The notes under the pieces: model-generated
Seen by the model: the letters and a program-made list of their open reading frames with translations, nothing else
The model's database searches: none
What the model was told of the DNA's origin: nothing
Shown here: in pieces, positions 48,430 to 56,515 of the stretch
Numbering within the stretch: position 1 is the stretch's first letter
How the letters are laid out: every line of letters begins with the position of its first letter
Source: Pseudomonadota bacterium
GTDB lineage: Bacteria; Pseudomonadota; Gammaproteobacteria; Burkholderiales; Burkholderiaceae_C
Direction: 5' to 3'
Assembly: GCA_018241225.1 (NCBI GenBank)
Contig: JAFEEG010000021.1
Span: 1 to 64,000 of the forward strand
DNA: 64,000 nucleotides
Program-made: the position numbers and the translations under genes

Positions 48430-49770
48430 TTACAGCACCAGGATCGCGCGGAAGTCGTTCACGTTGGTGTGCGTGGGGCCCGTGACCAGCAGGTCGCCGA
48501 TGGCATCGAAGTAGCCGTAGGCGTCATTGCGGTCCAGGTGGTCCGACAGCTTCTTGCCGGCGGCCAGTGCGCGCGCCAGCGTGTCGGGCGTGACGAAGGC
48601 ACCGGCGTTGTCTTCCACGCCGTCGATGCCGTCGGTGTCGGCCGCCAGGGCCCACACGCCCTCTTGCCCGATCAGTGCCCCGGCCAGGCCCATGCAGAAC
48701 TCGCCCGCGCGCCCGCCCCGGCCCTTGGCCTGGCCCGGCTGGCGCGCGCGGATGGTGACCGTGGTCTCGCCGCCCGAGAGAATGACGCAGGGCTTGGCAA
48801 AGGGCGCGCCGCGGTGCGCCACCGAACGTGCCAGCGCCGCATGCACCTTGCCCACTTCGCGCGATTCGCCTTCGATCTCGTCGCTGAGGATGTGCGCCTC
48901 GATGCCGGCTGCGCGCGCCGCGGCGGCTGCCGCTTCGAGCGACTGCTGGGGCGTGGCGATCAGGTGCACTTCGTTGTTCTTGAACACCGCATCCTGCGGG
49001 TTGGGCGTTTCGAGCGCGCCGCTCTTGAGGCTGGCGCGCACCGGGCCGGGCACCTCGATGCGATAGCGGTCCAGGATGGTCAGCGCGTCGGCACAGGTGG
49101 TGTCGTCGGGCACCGTGGGGCCGCTGGCGATGATGGCCGGGTCGTCCCCCGGCACGTCGCTGATGGTCAGCGTGACCACCTTGGCAGGCGCGCAGGCCGC
49201 GGCCAGCCGGCCGCCCTTGATGCGCGACAGGTGCTTGCGCACGCAGTTCATCTCGCCAATGCTGGCGCCGCTTTCCAGCAGCTCCTTGTTGATGCGCTGC
49301 TTGTCGGCCAGCGTCAGCCCTTCGGCAGGCAGCACCAGCAGCGACGAGCCGCCGCCCGAAATGAGGCACAGCACCAGGTCGTCCTTGGTCAGGCCGTGGG
49401 TGAGCGCGAGGATCCGCTCGGCCGCTTCCATGCCGGCCGCGTCGGGCACGGGATGCGAGGCCTCGACGATCTCGATGCGCTGGGCCAGGCCTTCGGGCCG
49501 TGGCGGAATGTGGCCATAGCGGGTCACCACCAGGCCCGACAGAGGGGCGTCGGCGGGCCACAGGGCTTCGAGTGCCTGCGCCATCGAGGCGCCTGCCTTG
49601 CCGGCGCCCAGCACCAGCGTGCGGCCCTTGGGCGGCGACGGCAGGTGGCGGCCCATGCTCGACAGCGGCAGCGCGCGGTCGACGGCCACGCGGTACAGGT
49701 GTTCGAGGAAATCGCGCGGTGCCTTGCGTGCGTCAGGCACCTCGCGGGCGGCGGGGTTCGATGCGGTCAT
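48430..49770 (-). CDS. Glycerate 2-kinase (type II, MOFRL family)
   Basis: A 446-residue GckA/TtuD-like glycerate kinase. Typical features: TLVLGAGKAGASMAQALE, HPVPDAAGMEAAERIL, LCLISGGGSSLLVLPAEGLTL, GEMNCVRKHLSRIKGGRLA and the MOFRL C-terminal module ILSGGETTVTI followed by LAADTDGIDGVEDNAGAFV. It phosphorylates glycerate with ATP. Purine degradation yields glyoxylate, which is converted via tartronate semialdehyde to glycerate, so this enzyme can return that carbon to central metabolism. It follows puuD by 66 bp on the same strand. ATG at 49770. Confidence 0.93.
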   Translation of the reverse strand: MTASNPAAREVPDARKAPRDFLEHLYRVAVDRALPLSSMGRHLPSPPKGRTLVLGAGKAGASMAQALEALWPADAPLSGLVVTRYGHIPPRPEGLAQRIEIVEASHPVPDAAGMEAAERILALTHGLTKDDLVLCLISGGGSSLLVLPAEGLTLADKQRINKELLESGASIGEMNCVRKHLSRIKGGRLAAACAPAKVVTLTISDVPGDDPAIIASGPTVPDDTTCADALTILDRYRIEVPGPVRASLKSGALETPNPQDAVFKNNEVHLIATPQQSLEAAAAAARAAGIEAHILSDEIEGESREVGKVHAALARSVAHRGAPFAKPCVILSGGETTVTIRARQPGQAKGRGGRAGEFCMGLAGALIGQEGVWALAADTDGIDGVEDNAGAFVTPDTLARALAAGKKLSDHLDRNDAYGYFDAIGDLLVTGPTHTNVNDFRAILVL

Positions 49771-49836
49771 TGCTTTCCAGTCTCCAAACGTTCTTCGCGG
49801 ATTGTCTGCGATCGCCCCGTGCCCTTGGCCGCGGCC

Positions 49837-51042
49837 TTACTTGGTGGCCGCGCCGTCCTGGAACCACTTGCCGAGCAAGGCGCGCTCGGCGTCGGTGATG
49901 TTGGTGGCGTTGTTCATCGGCATGATCTTGGTGACCACCGCCTGCTGGTAGATGCCTTGGGCGTGCTGGGCCACCTGGTCGGGGGCGTCCAGGCGCACGT
50001 TCTTCATCTGCACGGCGGCGCCGTGGCACATGTAGCAGCGCTGCTCCAGCACCTTCTGCACTTCGCCGTAGCTCACCTTCTGGGCGGCGGCTTCGGCGGA
50101 CACGGGCGCAGCCGGCTCGGGCCGCATCCAGACGATGGTCAGGCCCAGCACCACGATGCCGACCAAGGCGTAGGGCAGCGGGTTGCCCGCGTTGCCCAGC
50201 TTGAAGCGGTGGCGCACCACGAAGAACTGGCGAATGGCCGCGCCGCCCAGCATGATCAGCAGCAGCACGATCCAGTTGTACTGGTGCGTGTAGGTGAAGC
50301 TGTAGTGGTTGCTCAGCATCGCGAACAGCACCGGCAGCGTGAAGTAGGTGTTGTGCACGCTGCGCTGCTTGCCGCGCGCACCGTGGATCGGGTCCACCGG
50401 CTTGCCCTCTCGCAGCGCCTTCACGTTCTTGCGCTGGCCCGGAATGATCCAGAAGAACACGTTGCCGCTCATGGTGGTGGCCATCATGGCGCCCACCAGC
50501 AGGAAGGCCGCACGGCCCGCGAACCAGTGGCATGCCAGCCAGGCCGCGCCGGCCACCAGGAAGGCCACCAGCACGCCGACGATGGTGTCGCCGTTCTTGC
50601 GCTGCCCGAAGATCTGGCAGATGGCGTCGTAGGCCATCCAGAAGATCACGAAGAAGGCCAGCGCCACGCCGATGGCGGCGCCCGGCTGCCAGTCCATCTT
50701 GCTCTTGTCGATGAGGTAGGTGCTGGCGTTCCACAGGTACGACATGGTGAACAGCGTGAAGCCGCTGATCCAGGTCGAATAGCTTTCCCAGTAGGACCAG
50801 TGCAGGTGGTCGGGCAGCTTCTTGGGCGCCAGCGCGTACTTCTGCGAGTTGTAGAAGCCGCCGCCGTGCACGGCCCATTGCTCGCCGCCTACGCCCTTGT
50901 CCAGCGATTCCTGGTCCAGGGGCTTTTCGAGGCTGTTGTCCAGCATCACGAAGTAGAAGGAGGCGCCGATCCATGCGATGGCGGTGATGACGTGGACCCA
51001 GCGCAGCAGCAGATTGGCCCAGTCGAGGTAGTAGCTTTCCAT
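49837..51042 (-). CDS. puuD: Urate oxidase PuuD, membrane cytochrome c type
   Basis: A 401-residue integral membrane protein with about eight spans and a C-terminal cytochrome c domain, the PuuD form of urate oxidase, which passes electrons to the respiratory chain rather than to oxygen as H2O2. Landmarks: YLDWANLLLRWVHVITAIAWIGASFYFVML, GGGFYNSQKYALAPKKLPDHLHWSYWESYSTW, QRSVHNTYFTLPVLFAMLSNHY, and a heme site CYMCHGAAVQMKN with a downstream methionine (KIMPMNNATN). Product is 5-hydroxyisourate. ATG at 51042, with weak GAGAGCC upstream. Its 203-bp leader holds the GntR-like operator at 51181-51202. Confidence 0.95.
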   Translation of the reverse strand: MESYYLDWANLLLRWVHVITAIAWIGASFYFVMLDNSLEKPLDQESLDKGVGGEQWAVHGGGFYNSQKYALAPKKLPDHLHWSYWESYSTWISGFTLFTMSYLWNASTYLIDKSKMDWQPGAAIGVALAFFVIFWMAYDAICQIFGQRKNGDTIVGVLVAFLVAGAAWLACHWFAGRAAFLLVGAMMATTMSGNVFFWIIPGQRKNVKALREGKPVDPIHGARGKQRSVHNTYFTLPVLFAMLSNHYSFTYTHQYNWIVLLLIMLGGAAIRQFFVVRHRFKLGNAGNPLPYALVGIVVLGLTIVWMRPEPAAPVSAEAAAQKVSYGEVQKVLEQRCYMCHGAAVQMKNVRLDAPDQVAQHAQGIYQQAVVTKIMPMNNATNITDAERALLGKWFQDGAATK

Positions 51043-51180
51043 AAGAGGCTCTCAACCTTTGGCGGCGCTCGTATCGCGCCGCTTCTTGTGTTGGTCTGCT
51101 CACCACTGCGGGCGCTGTAAGCAGGGAAATCGCCGCGAACGCAGACGGTGGGGAATCGTCTCGCTCCGCTGCGGCTGTTT

Positions 51181-51202
51181 GTGGACGGAAGTGTATACAG
51201 TT
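51181..51202. promoter_or_regulatory. Operator-like site A with GTATAC core upstream of puuD
   Basis: A 22-bp segment differing at only two positions from site B in the uraH/gntR gap (53028-53049, matching 20 of 22). The shared core is AAGTGTATACAGTT, palindromic apart from one pair. It lies about 140 bp upstream of the puuD start. The probable binding protein is the FCD GntR regulator at 53075-53740. Confidence 0.75.
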
Positions 51203-51245
51203 TTGTTCGCCGAGTCGCTAAAGACGCGCGGCGAGCAAGTAGTGG

Positions 51246-52061
51246 TTAACCCTGATAAAGATTTTGCAGCAGCTGCGCGGACACCGCCACCGCAATCACC
51301 TCGGGCTCCTTGCCCGTGATGCCCGGCACGCCGATGGGGCAGGTGATGTGGTCCATCTCGGCGGCCGAAAAGCCGCGCGCCTCCAGCCGGTGGCGGAAGG
51401 TGGCCCACTTGGTCTTGCTGCCGATCAGGCCGATGTAGGGCAGGTCGCCGCGCTCGCGCTGACGCTTGAGGCAGGCAATGACGATGTCCAGGTCTTCGGC
51501 GTGGCTGAAGCTCATGATCAGCACGCGCGAGCCGGTGGCCAGTTGCGCAACCGCGTCCTGCACGGGCTCGGAATGCTCGGTCTCGATCTGCACCGGCAAC
51601 TGCGGCGGGAACACGCCGTCGCGGCTGTCGATCCAGCGCACGGAAAAAGGCAGCGTGGAGAGCAGCCGCGCCAGCGCCGCGCCCACGTGGCCGCCGCCGA
51701 AAAGCGCCACCGGGTTGAGGTGCGCCGTGAGTTCTGCGCGCAGGTCGGCCACATGCTCGGGGCCGATGCGCTGGTAGGCCAGGAACACCACGCCGCCGCA
51801 GCATTGCCCCAGGGTGGGGCCCAGCGGATAGCGCCTGACCTCCTCGATGCCGGCACCGCCGGCCAGCCAGCCGCGTGCCTCCTGCGTGGCCTGGAACTCG
51901 AGCTGGCCGCCGCCGATGGTGCCGGTCAGGTCCTCGTCCCACACCGCCATCCAGGTGCCGGCCTCGCGCGGCGCCGAGCCCTGGGTGGCATGCACGCGCA
52001 CCAGCACGCCCTGCCCGCCCGCGGCCAGCCTTGCCAGCAATGTGTCGACCAAACCGTTCAT
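51246..52061 (-). CDS. xdhC: Xanthine dehydrogenase accessory protein XdhC
   Basis: A 271-residue XdhC-type molybdenum cofactor chaperone, which sulfurates and inserts the cofactor into xanthine dehydrogenase. Sequence: LLARLAAGGQGVLVRVHATQGSAPREAGTWMAVWDEDLTGTIGGGQLEFQAT, GQCCGGVVFLAYQRIG, LFGGGHVGAALARLL and YIGLIGSKTKWATFRHRLEARGF. The Rossmann glycine loop and CCGG element are normal for the family. ATG at 52061 (MNGLVDTLL); the frame is open to 52127 but that region belongs to the divergent lipoprotein gene. It lies far from xdhAB, next to puuD. Confidence 0.95.
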   Translation of the reverse strand: MNGLVDTLLARLAAGGQGVLVRVHATQGSAPREAGTWMAVWDEDLTGTIGGGQLEFQATQEARGWLAGGAGIEEVRRYPLGPTLGQCCGGVVFLAYQRIGPEHVADLRAELTAHLNPVALFGGGHVGAALARLLSTLPFSVRWIDSRDGVFPPQLPVQIETEHSEPVQDAVAQLATGSRVLIMSFSHAEDLDIVIACLKRQRERGDLPYIGLIGSKTKWATFRHRLEARGFSAAEMDHITCPIGVPGITGKEPEVIAVAVSAQLLQNLYQG

Positions 52062-52126
52062 GATGTGTTGTGCACCCGATACTTCGTGTTGCGGCGGCGT
52101 GCACGTGGCACGGTATAAATCCGCCA

Positions 52127-52627
52127 ATGGATTTTGAACGCTTGCCCCGACGCCTGGCCCTTGCCGGCCTGTTTGCCCTCACCACCTGGCTGGCCGGTTG
52201 CGCCAGCACCGACGGCTCGGTCCGCGGACAGATGAGCGATGCCACGCCCACCAACCAGGCTCCCAACCCGATTCCGCGCGCCTCCGACGCCGCCACGCCA
52301 CGCGACTACCGCCGCGATGCGGCCGGCCACGTGTATGCGCGCAACAAGGACCGCATCTACAAGGGCAAGCTGCCGCCGCTGCTCTACGCCATCGGCACGC
52401 TGGAGGTGAACCTCGACGCGCAAGGCCGCGTGCGCTCCTTGCACTGGCTGCGTGCGCCGCGGCATGCGCCCGACGCCATCGCGGAGATCGAACGCACCGT
52501 GCTCAACGCCGCGCCCTACCCTGCCCCCACGCGACTGGGCCAGGTGACGTGGACCGACACCTGGCTGTGGGACAAGAGCGGGCGCTTTCAACTCGATACC
52601 TTGAGCGAAGGCCAGCTGCAGGACTAG
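52127..52627 (+). CDS. Lipoprotein with TonB C-terminal-like domain
   Basis: A 166-residue lipoprotein. N-terminal signal LALAGLFALTTWLAGCAS with the lipobox cysteine. The C-terminal part, YAIGTLEVNLDAQGRVRSLHWLRAPRH and EIERTVLNAAPYPAPTRLG, resembles the TonB C-terminal fold (bab-ab core). ATG at 52127, 65 bp from the divergent xdhC start. No energy-coupling partner lies next to it. Possibly a periplasmic assembly or scaffolding lipoprotein. Confidence 0.8.
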   Translation: MDFERLPRRLALAGLFALTTWLAGCASTDGSVRGQMSDATPTNQAPNPIPRASDAATPRDYRRDAAGHVYARNKDRIYKGKLPPLLYAIGTLEVNLDAQGRVRSLHWLRAPRHAPDAIAEIERTVLNAAPYPAPTRLGQVTWTDTWLWDKSGRFQLDTLSEGQLQD

Positions 52628-52631
52628 GTCT

Positions 52632-52982
52632 TCAGGAACCCCGGTAGGTGGAATAGCTCCACGGGCTCACGAGAAGGGGCACGTGGTAGTGCTGGTCGGC
52701 GTGCGCCACGCCGAAGTCCAGCGCCACCTTGTTCAGGAAATTGGGCTCGGGCAGCGTCACGCCCTTGGCCTTGAAATAACCCGCCACGTCGAACACGAGG
52801 CGGTACGTACCCGTCTTCAGGCTGCTGTTGTCGTACAGCGGGCCGTCGCTGCGGCCGTCGCTGTTGAGGTTGAAGCGCTTGACCAGCGTGGCCTCGTCGC
52901 CGTTGGTGGTGTAGAGGGCCACTTCCATGCCCGCGGCGGGGCCGCCGTGCATCGTGTCCAGAACGTGCGTGCTCAATCCCAT
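52632..52982 (-). CDS. uraH: 5-Hydroxyisourate hydrolase
   Basis: A 116-residue transthyretin-like enzyme that hydrolyses 5-hydroxyisourate to OHCU. The family signatures are both present: LSTHVLDTMHGGPAAGM at the N-terminus and the terminal YRGS, preceded by DQHYHVPLLVSPWSYSTYRGS. No signal peptide. ATG at 52982 has AAGGAGC 7 bp before it. Convergent with the lipoprotein gene, only 4 bp apart, and divergent from the GntR gene. The operator site B lies 46-67 bp upstream of it. Confidence 0.97.
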   Translation of the reverse strand: MGLSTHVLDTMHGGPAAGMEVALYTTNGDEATLVKRFNLNSDGRSDGPLYDNSSLKTGTYRLVFDVAGYFKAKGVTLPEPNFLNKVALDFGVAHADQHYHVPLLVSPWSYSTYRGS

Positions 52983-53027
52983 GATTTGCTCCTTTTATGT
53001 GGCGAATAACGTGTCGGGAAAATACGG

Positions 53028-53049
53028 TGGACAAAAGTGTATACAGTTC
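53028..53049. promoter_or_regulatory. Operator-like site B with GTATAC core in the uraH/gntR gap
   Basis: A 22-bp segment matching site A at 51181-51202 at 20 of 22 positions, with identical core AAGTGTATACAGTT. It lies 46 bp upstream of the uraH start and 25 bp upstream of the gntR start, so it could control both. The GT-N2-AC centre fits operators of FCD-type GntR regulators. Confidence 0.78.
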
Positions 53050-53074
53050 TGGGCTTTAGGGCTATCATGAATTC

Positions 53075-53740
53075 ATGGACTCGACCACCACACGTGCCAT
53101 CGTCGATGCGCTGACCAAGGCCATCGTCGAGCATCGCCTGCAGCCCGGCAGCAAGCTTGCCGAACAGAAGCTGGCCGATCACTTCGGCGTGTCGCGCACG
53201 CTGGTGCGCCAGGCGCTGTTCCAGCTCTCGCAGAACCGGCTCATCCGCATGGAGCCCGCGCGCGGCGCCTTCGTGGCGGCACCGGCGGTGGACGAAGCGC
53301 GCCAGGTGTTCGCGGTGCGCCGCATGCTCGAGGCCGAGATGGCGCGCGAATTCATCCGCACCGTCACGCCCGGCAAGATCAAGGCGCTGAAGGAACACGT
53401 GGCGCTGGAAAAAGCCTCGGTGAGCGGCGAAGACGTTTCGGGCCGCACCGAGCTGCTGGGCGACTTCCATGTGCGCATGGCCGAGCTCATGGGCAACCAG
53501 GTGCTCGCGCAACTGCTGGGCGAGCTCATCTCGCGCTGCGCCCTCATAACCCTCATGTACCAGAGCGCCAGCGCCGCTGCGCACTCCAACGACGAGCATG
53601 CCGACATCGTCAAGGCGCTGGCCGCCAAGGACGAGCAGCTTGCCGTGCGGCTCATGACCGAGCACCTGCTCAACGTCGAAGCCAACCTCACCTTCGACCG
53701 CAAGGTTCCCACGAGCGACATCTCGCTCGCGCTGTCCTGA
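53075..53740 (+). CDS. GntR family regulator, FCD subfamily, of the ureide genes
   Basis: A 221-residue GntR regulator. HTH: LTKAIVEHRLQPGSKLAEQKLADHFGVSRTLVRQALFQLSQNRLIRMEPARGAFVAAP. The FCD effector domain from about residue 80 shows RRMLEAEMAREFI, GDFHVRMAELMGN and SNDEHADIVKALAAKDEQLAVRLMTEHL, with the expected His/Asp metal ligands. It lies between uraH and puuE, with operator site B just upstream of its start, so it probably represses itself and the ureide genes. Effector possibly allantoin or a related ureide. Confidence 0.93.
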   Translation: MDSTTTRAIVDALTKAIVEHRLQPGSKLAEQKLADHFGVSRTLVRQALFQLSQNRLIRMEPARGAFVAAPAVDEARQVFAVRRMLEAEMAREFIRTVTPGKIKALKEHVALEKASVSGEDVSGRTELLGDFHVRMAELMGNQVLAQLLGELISRCALITLMYQSASAAAHSNDEHADIVKALAAKDEQLAVRLMTEHLLNVEANLTFDRKVPTSDISLALS

Positions 53741-53781
53741 CGCCTGCCGCGGCGTCGTCACTCATTACCTGTCACACCATC

Positions 53782-54726
53782 ATGGCCAACGTCTACGACT
53801 CCACCCTTCCCTACCCGCGCGACCTTGTCGGCTACGGCCGCAATCCGCCGCATGCGCAATGGCCGGGGCAGGCGCGCATCGCGGTGCAGTTCGTGCTGAA
53901 CTACGAAGAGGGCGGCGAGAACGCCACGCTGCACGGCGACGCCGGCTCCGAGCAATTCCTGTCGGAAATGTTCAACCCCGCCAGCTACCCCGACCGCCAC
54001 ATCAGCATGGAAGGCATCTACGAGTACGGCTCGCGAGCCGGCGTGTGGCGCATCCTGCGCGAGTTCGAAAAGCGTGGCCTGCCGCTAACCGTGTTCGGCG
54101 TGGGCATGGCGCTGCAGCGCTACCCCGAGTTGGCCACCGCCTTCAAGGAAATGGGCCACGAGATCGCCTGCCACGGCCACCGCTGGATCCACTACCAGAA
54201 CCTGGACGAAGCCACCGAGCGCGAGCACATGCGCCTGGGCATGGAAGCCATCGAAAAGCTCACCGGCGAGCGCGCCGTGGGCTGGTACACCGGCCGCGAC
54301 AGCCCGCGCACCCGCCGCCTGGTGGCCGACTACGGCGGCTTCGAATACGACAGCGACTACTACGGCGACGACCTGCCCTTCTGGATGAAGGTGCAAAAGA
54401 CCGACGGCAGCGTGGTGCCGCAACTGATCGTGCCCTACACGCTGGACTGCAACGACATGCGCTTTGCGCTGCCGCAGGGCTACTCGCACGCCGATCCCTT
54501 CTTCCAGTACATGAAGGACAGCTTCGACGCCCTGTACGCCGAAGGCGACGAGGCGCCCAAGATGATGTCCATCGGCATGCACTGCCGCCTGCTGGGCCGC
54601 CCGGGCCGCATCACCGCGCTGCAGCGCTTTCTGGACCACATCGCCCAGCACGACCGCGTGTGGGTGTGCCGCCGCGTGGACATCGCGCGCCACTGGAAGA
54701 AGACCCACCCGTTCACGGCCGCCTGA
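53782..54726 (+). CDS. puuE: Allantoinase, PuuE type
   Basis: A 314-residue allantoinase of the polysaccharide-deacetylase-like fold (PuuE), distinct from the AllB amidohydrolase form. Sequence: YPRDLVGYGRNPPHAQWPGQARIAVQFVLNYEEGGENATLHGD, EYGSRAGVWRILREFEKRGLPLTVFGVGMAL, GHEIACHGHRWIHYQNL and GRDSPRTRRLVADYGGFEYDSDYYGDDLPFW. It hydrolyses allantoin to allantoate. ATG at 53782, 41 bp below the regulator stop. The fused decarboxylase/amidohydrolase gene starts 12 bp below it. Confidence 0.96.
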   Translation: MANVYDSTLPYPRDLVGYGRNPPHAQWPGQARIAVQFVLNYEEGGENATLHGDAGSEQFLSEMFNPASYPDRHISMEGIYEYGSRAGVWRILREFEKRGLPLTVFGVGMALQRYPELATAFKEMGHEIACHGHRWIHYQNLDEATEREHMRLGMEAIEKLTGERAVGWYTGRDSPRTRRLVADYGGFEYDSDYYGDDLPFWMKVQKTDGSVVPQLIVPYTLDCNDMRFALPQGYSHADPFFQYMKDSFDALYAEGDEAPKMMSIGMHCRLLGRPGRITALQRFLDHIAQHDRVWVCRRVDIARHWKKTHPFTAA

Positions 54727-54738
54727 AGGAGACCACAC

Positions 54739-56511
54739 ATGGCGCTCACCATCGACCAACTCAACACCATCGCGCCCGAAGACGCCGCCAACTTGCTGGA
54801 AGGCGTGTACGAGCATTCACCCTGGATCGCGCGCCGCGCGATGGCCTCGCGCCCCTTCCGCTCGCTGGCACACCTCAAGCAGGTGCTGGCGCATGTGGTG
54901 TCCACCGCCAGCCAGAAGGAGCAGCTGGGCCTGATCACCGCCCACCCGGAGCTGGCAGGCAAGGCCATGGTGAGCAAGACGCTCACGGCCGAGTCCACGC
55001 ATGAGCAAGGCAAGGCCGGCCTGACCGACTGCACGCCCGAAGAGTTCGCCAGGATCCAGAAGCTCAACGCCGACTACAACGCGCGCTTCGGCTTTCCGTT
55101 CATCCTGGCGGTGCGCGGCCCGCGCGGCACGGGCCTTTCCAAGCGCGAGATCATCGAGACCTTCGAGCGCCGCGTCTACAACCACGTCGACTTCGAGCGT
55201 GCCGAAGCGCTGCGCAACATCCACCGCATTGCCGAGATCCGCCTGAACGACAAGTTCGGCGTGGAGCCCTTGCTGGGCAACGACGTGTGGGACTGGCAGG
55301 AGCAACTGGCCGACCACACCGACCCGGGCTACGCCGAGAAGGGCCAGCTCACCGTCACCTACCTCACCGACGCGCACCGCGCCTGCGCCGCGCAGATTGC
55401 CGGCTGGATGAAGGACATCGGCTTCGACAGCGTGCACATCGACGCGGTGGGCAACGTGGTGGGCCGCTATGAAGGCGCCACGCCCGATGCCAAGACCCTG
55501 CTGACCGGCTCGCACTACGACACCGTGCGCAACGGCGGCAAGTACGACGGCCGCCTGGGCATCTTCGTGCCCATGGCCTGCGTGCGCGAGCTCAAGCGCC
55601 AGAACAAGCGCCTGCCCTTCGCCTTCGAGGTGGTGGGCTTTGCCGAGGAAGAAGGCCAGCGCTACAAGGCCACCTTCCTGGGTTCGGGCGCGCTCATCGG
55701 CCACTTCGACAACAACTGGCTCGACCAGAAGGACGTGGACGGCATCACCATGCGCGAGGCCATGAAGCACGCCGGCCTCAAGCTCGAAGACATTCCCGCC
55801 ATCCAGCGCGACCCGGCCAAGTACCTGGGCTTTGTCGAAGTGCACATCGAGCAGGGCCCGGTGCTCAACGAGCTCGACCTGCCGCTGGGCATCGTTACCT
55901 CCATCAACGGCAGCGTGCGCTACGTGGGCGAGATCATCGGCATGGCCAGCCACGCCGGCACCACGCCCATGGACCGCCGCCGCGACGCGGCCTGCGCCGT
56001 GGCCGAGCTGATCCTGTTCGCCGAGAAGCGCGCCGCGCAGGACGGCGACTCGGTGGCCACCGTGGGCATGCTCGAAGTGCCCAACGGCTCCATCAACGTG
56101 GTGCCCGGCCGTGCCAAGTTCAGCCTGGACATCCGCGCCCCCAACAACGAGCAGCGCGATGCCGTGGCCAAGGACGTGCTGGCCGAACTGGACGCCATCT
56201 GCGAGCGCCGCGGCGTTCGCCATACGCTGGAAGAGACCATGCGTGCCGCCGCCGCGCCCAGTGCCCCGGCCTGGCAGCAGCGCTGGGAAAAAGCCGTCGA
56301 CTCGCTGGGCGTCGAGCTTTTCCGCATGCCCAGCGGCGCCGGCCACGACGCCATGAAGCTGCACGAGGTGATGCCGCAGGCCATGCTCTTCGTGCGCGGC
56401 ATCAACTCCGGCATCAGCCACAACCCGCTCGAATCGAGCACCAACGACGACATGCAGCTGGCGGTGCAAGCCTTCCAGCAGCTACTGACCAACCTTTCCC
56501 AAGAGAATTGA
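54739..56511 (+). CDS. Fused OHCU decarboxylase and allantoate amidohydrolase
   Basis: A 590-residue bifunctional protein. Residues 1-170 are UraD: FRSLAHLKQVLAHVVSTASQKEQLGLITAHPELAGK with catalytic H69 and ESTHEQGKAGL, then FPFILAVRG. Residues about 178-590 are an M20 allantoate amidohydrolase (AllC): TGSHYDTVRNGGKYDGRLG, GFAEEEGQRYKATF, VEVHIEQGPVLNEL, GMASHAGTTPMDRRRDA and SGAGHDAMKLHEVMPQAM. It makes S-allantoin from OHCU and then acts on allantoate after PuuE; both steps flank PuuE in the pathway. ATG at 54739 with AAGGAG upstream. The M20 gene follows by 4 bp. Confidence 0.94.
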   Translation: MALTIDQLNTIAPEDAANLLEGVYEHSPWIARRAMASRPFRSLAHLKQVLAHVVSTASQKEQLGLITAHPELAGKAMVSKTLTAESTHEQGKAGLTDCTPEEFARIQKLNADYNARFGFPFILAVRGPRGTGLSKREIIETFERRVYNHVDFERAEALRNIHRIAEIRLNDKFGVEPLLGNDVWDWQEQLADHTDPGYAEKGQLTVTYLTDAHRACAAQIAGWMKDIGFDSVHIDAVGNVVGRYEGATPDAKTLLTGSHYDTVRNGGKYDGRLGIFVPMACVRELKRQNKRLPFAFEVVGFAEEEGQRYKATFLGSGALIGHFDNNWLDQKDVDGITMREAMKHAGLKLEDIPAIQRDPAKYLGFVEVHIEQGPVLNELDLPLGIVTSINGSVRYVGEIIGMASHAGTTPMDRRRDAACAVAELILFAEKRAAQDGDSVATVGMLEVPNGSINVVPGRAKFSLDIRAPNNEQRDAVAKDVLAELDAICERRGVRHTLEETMRAAAAPSAPAWQQRWEKAVDSLGVELFRMPSGAGHDAMKLHEVMPQAMLFVRGINSGISHNPLESSTNDDMQLAVQAFQQLLTNLSQEN

Positions 56512-56515
56512 AGCC

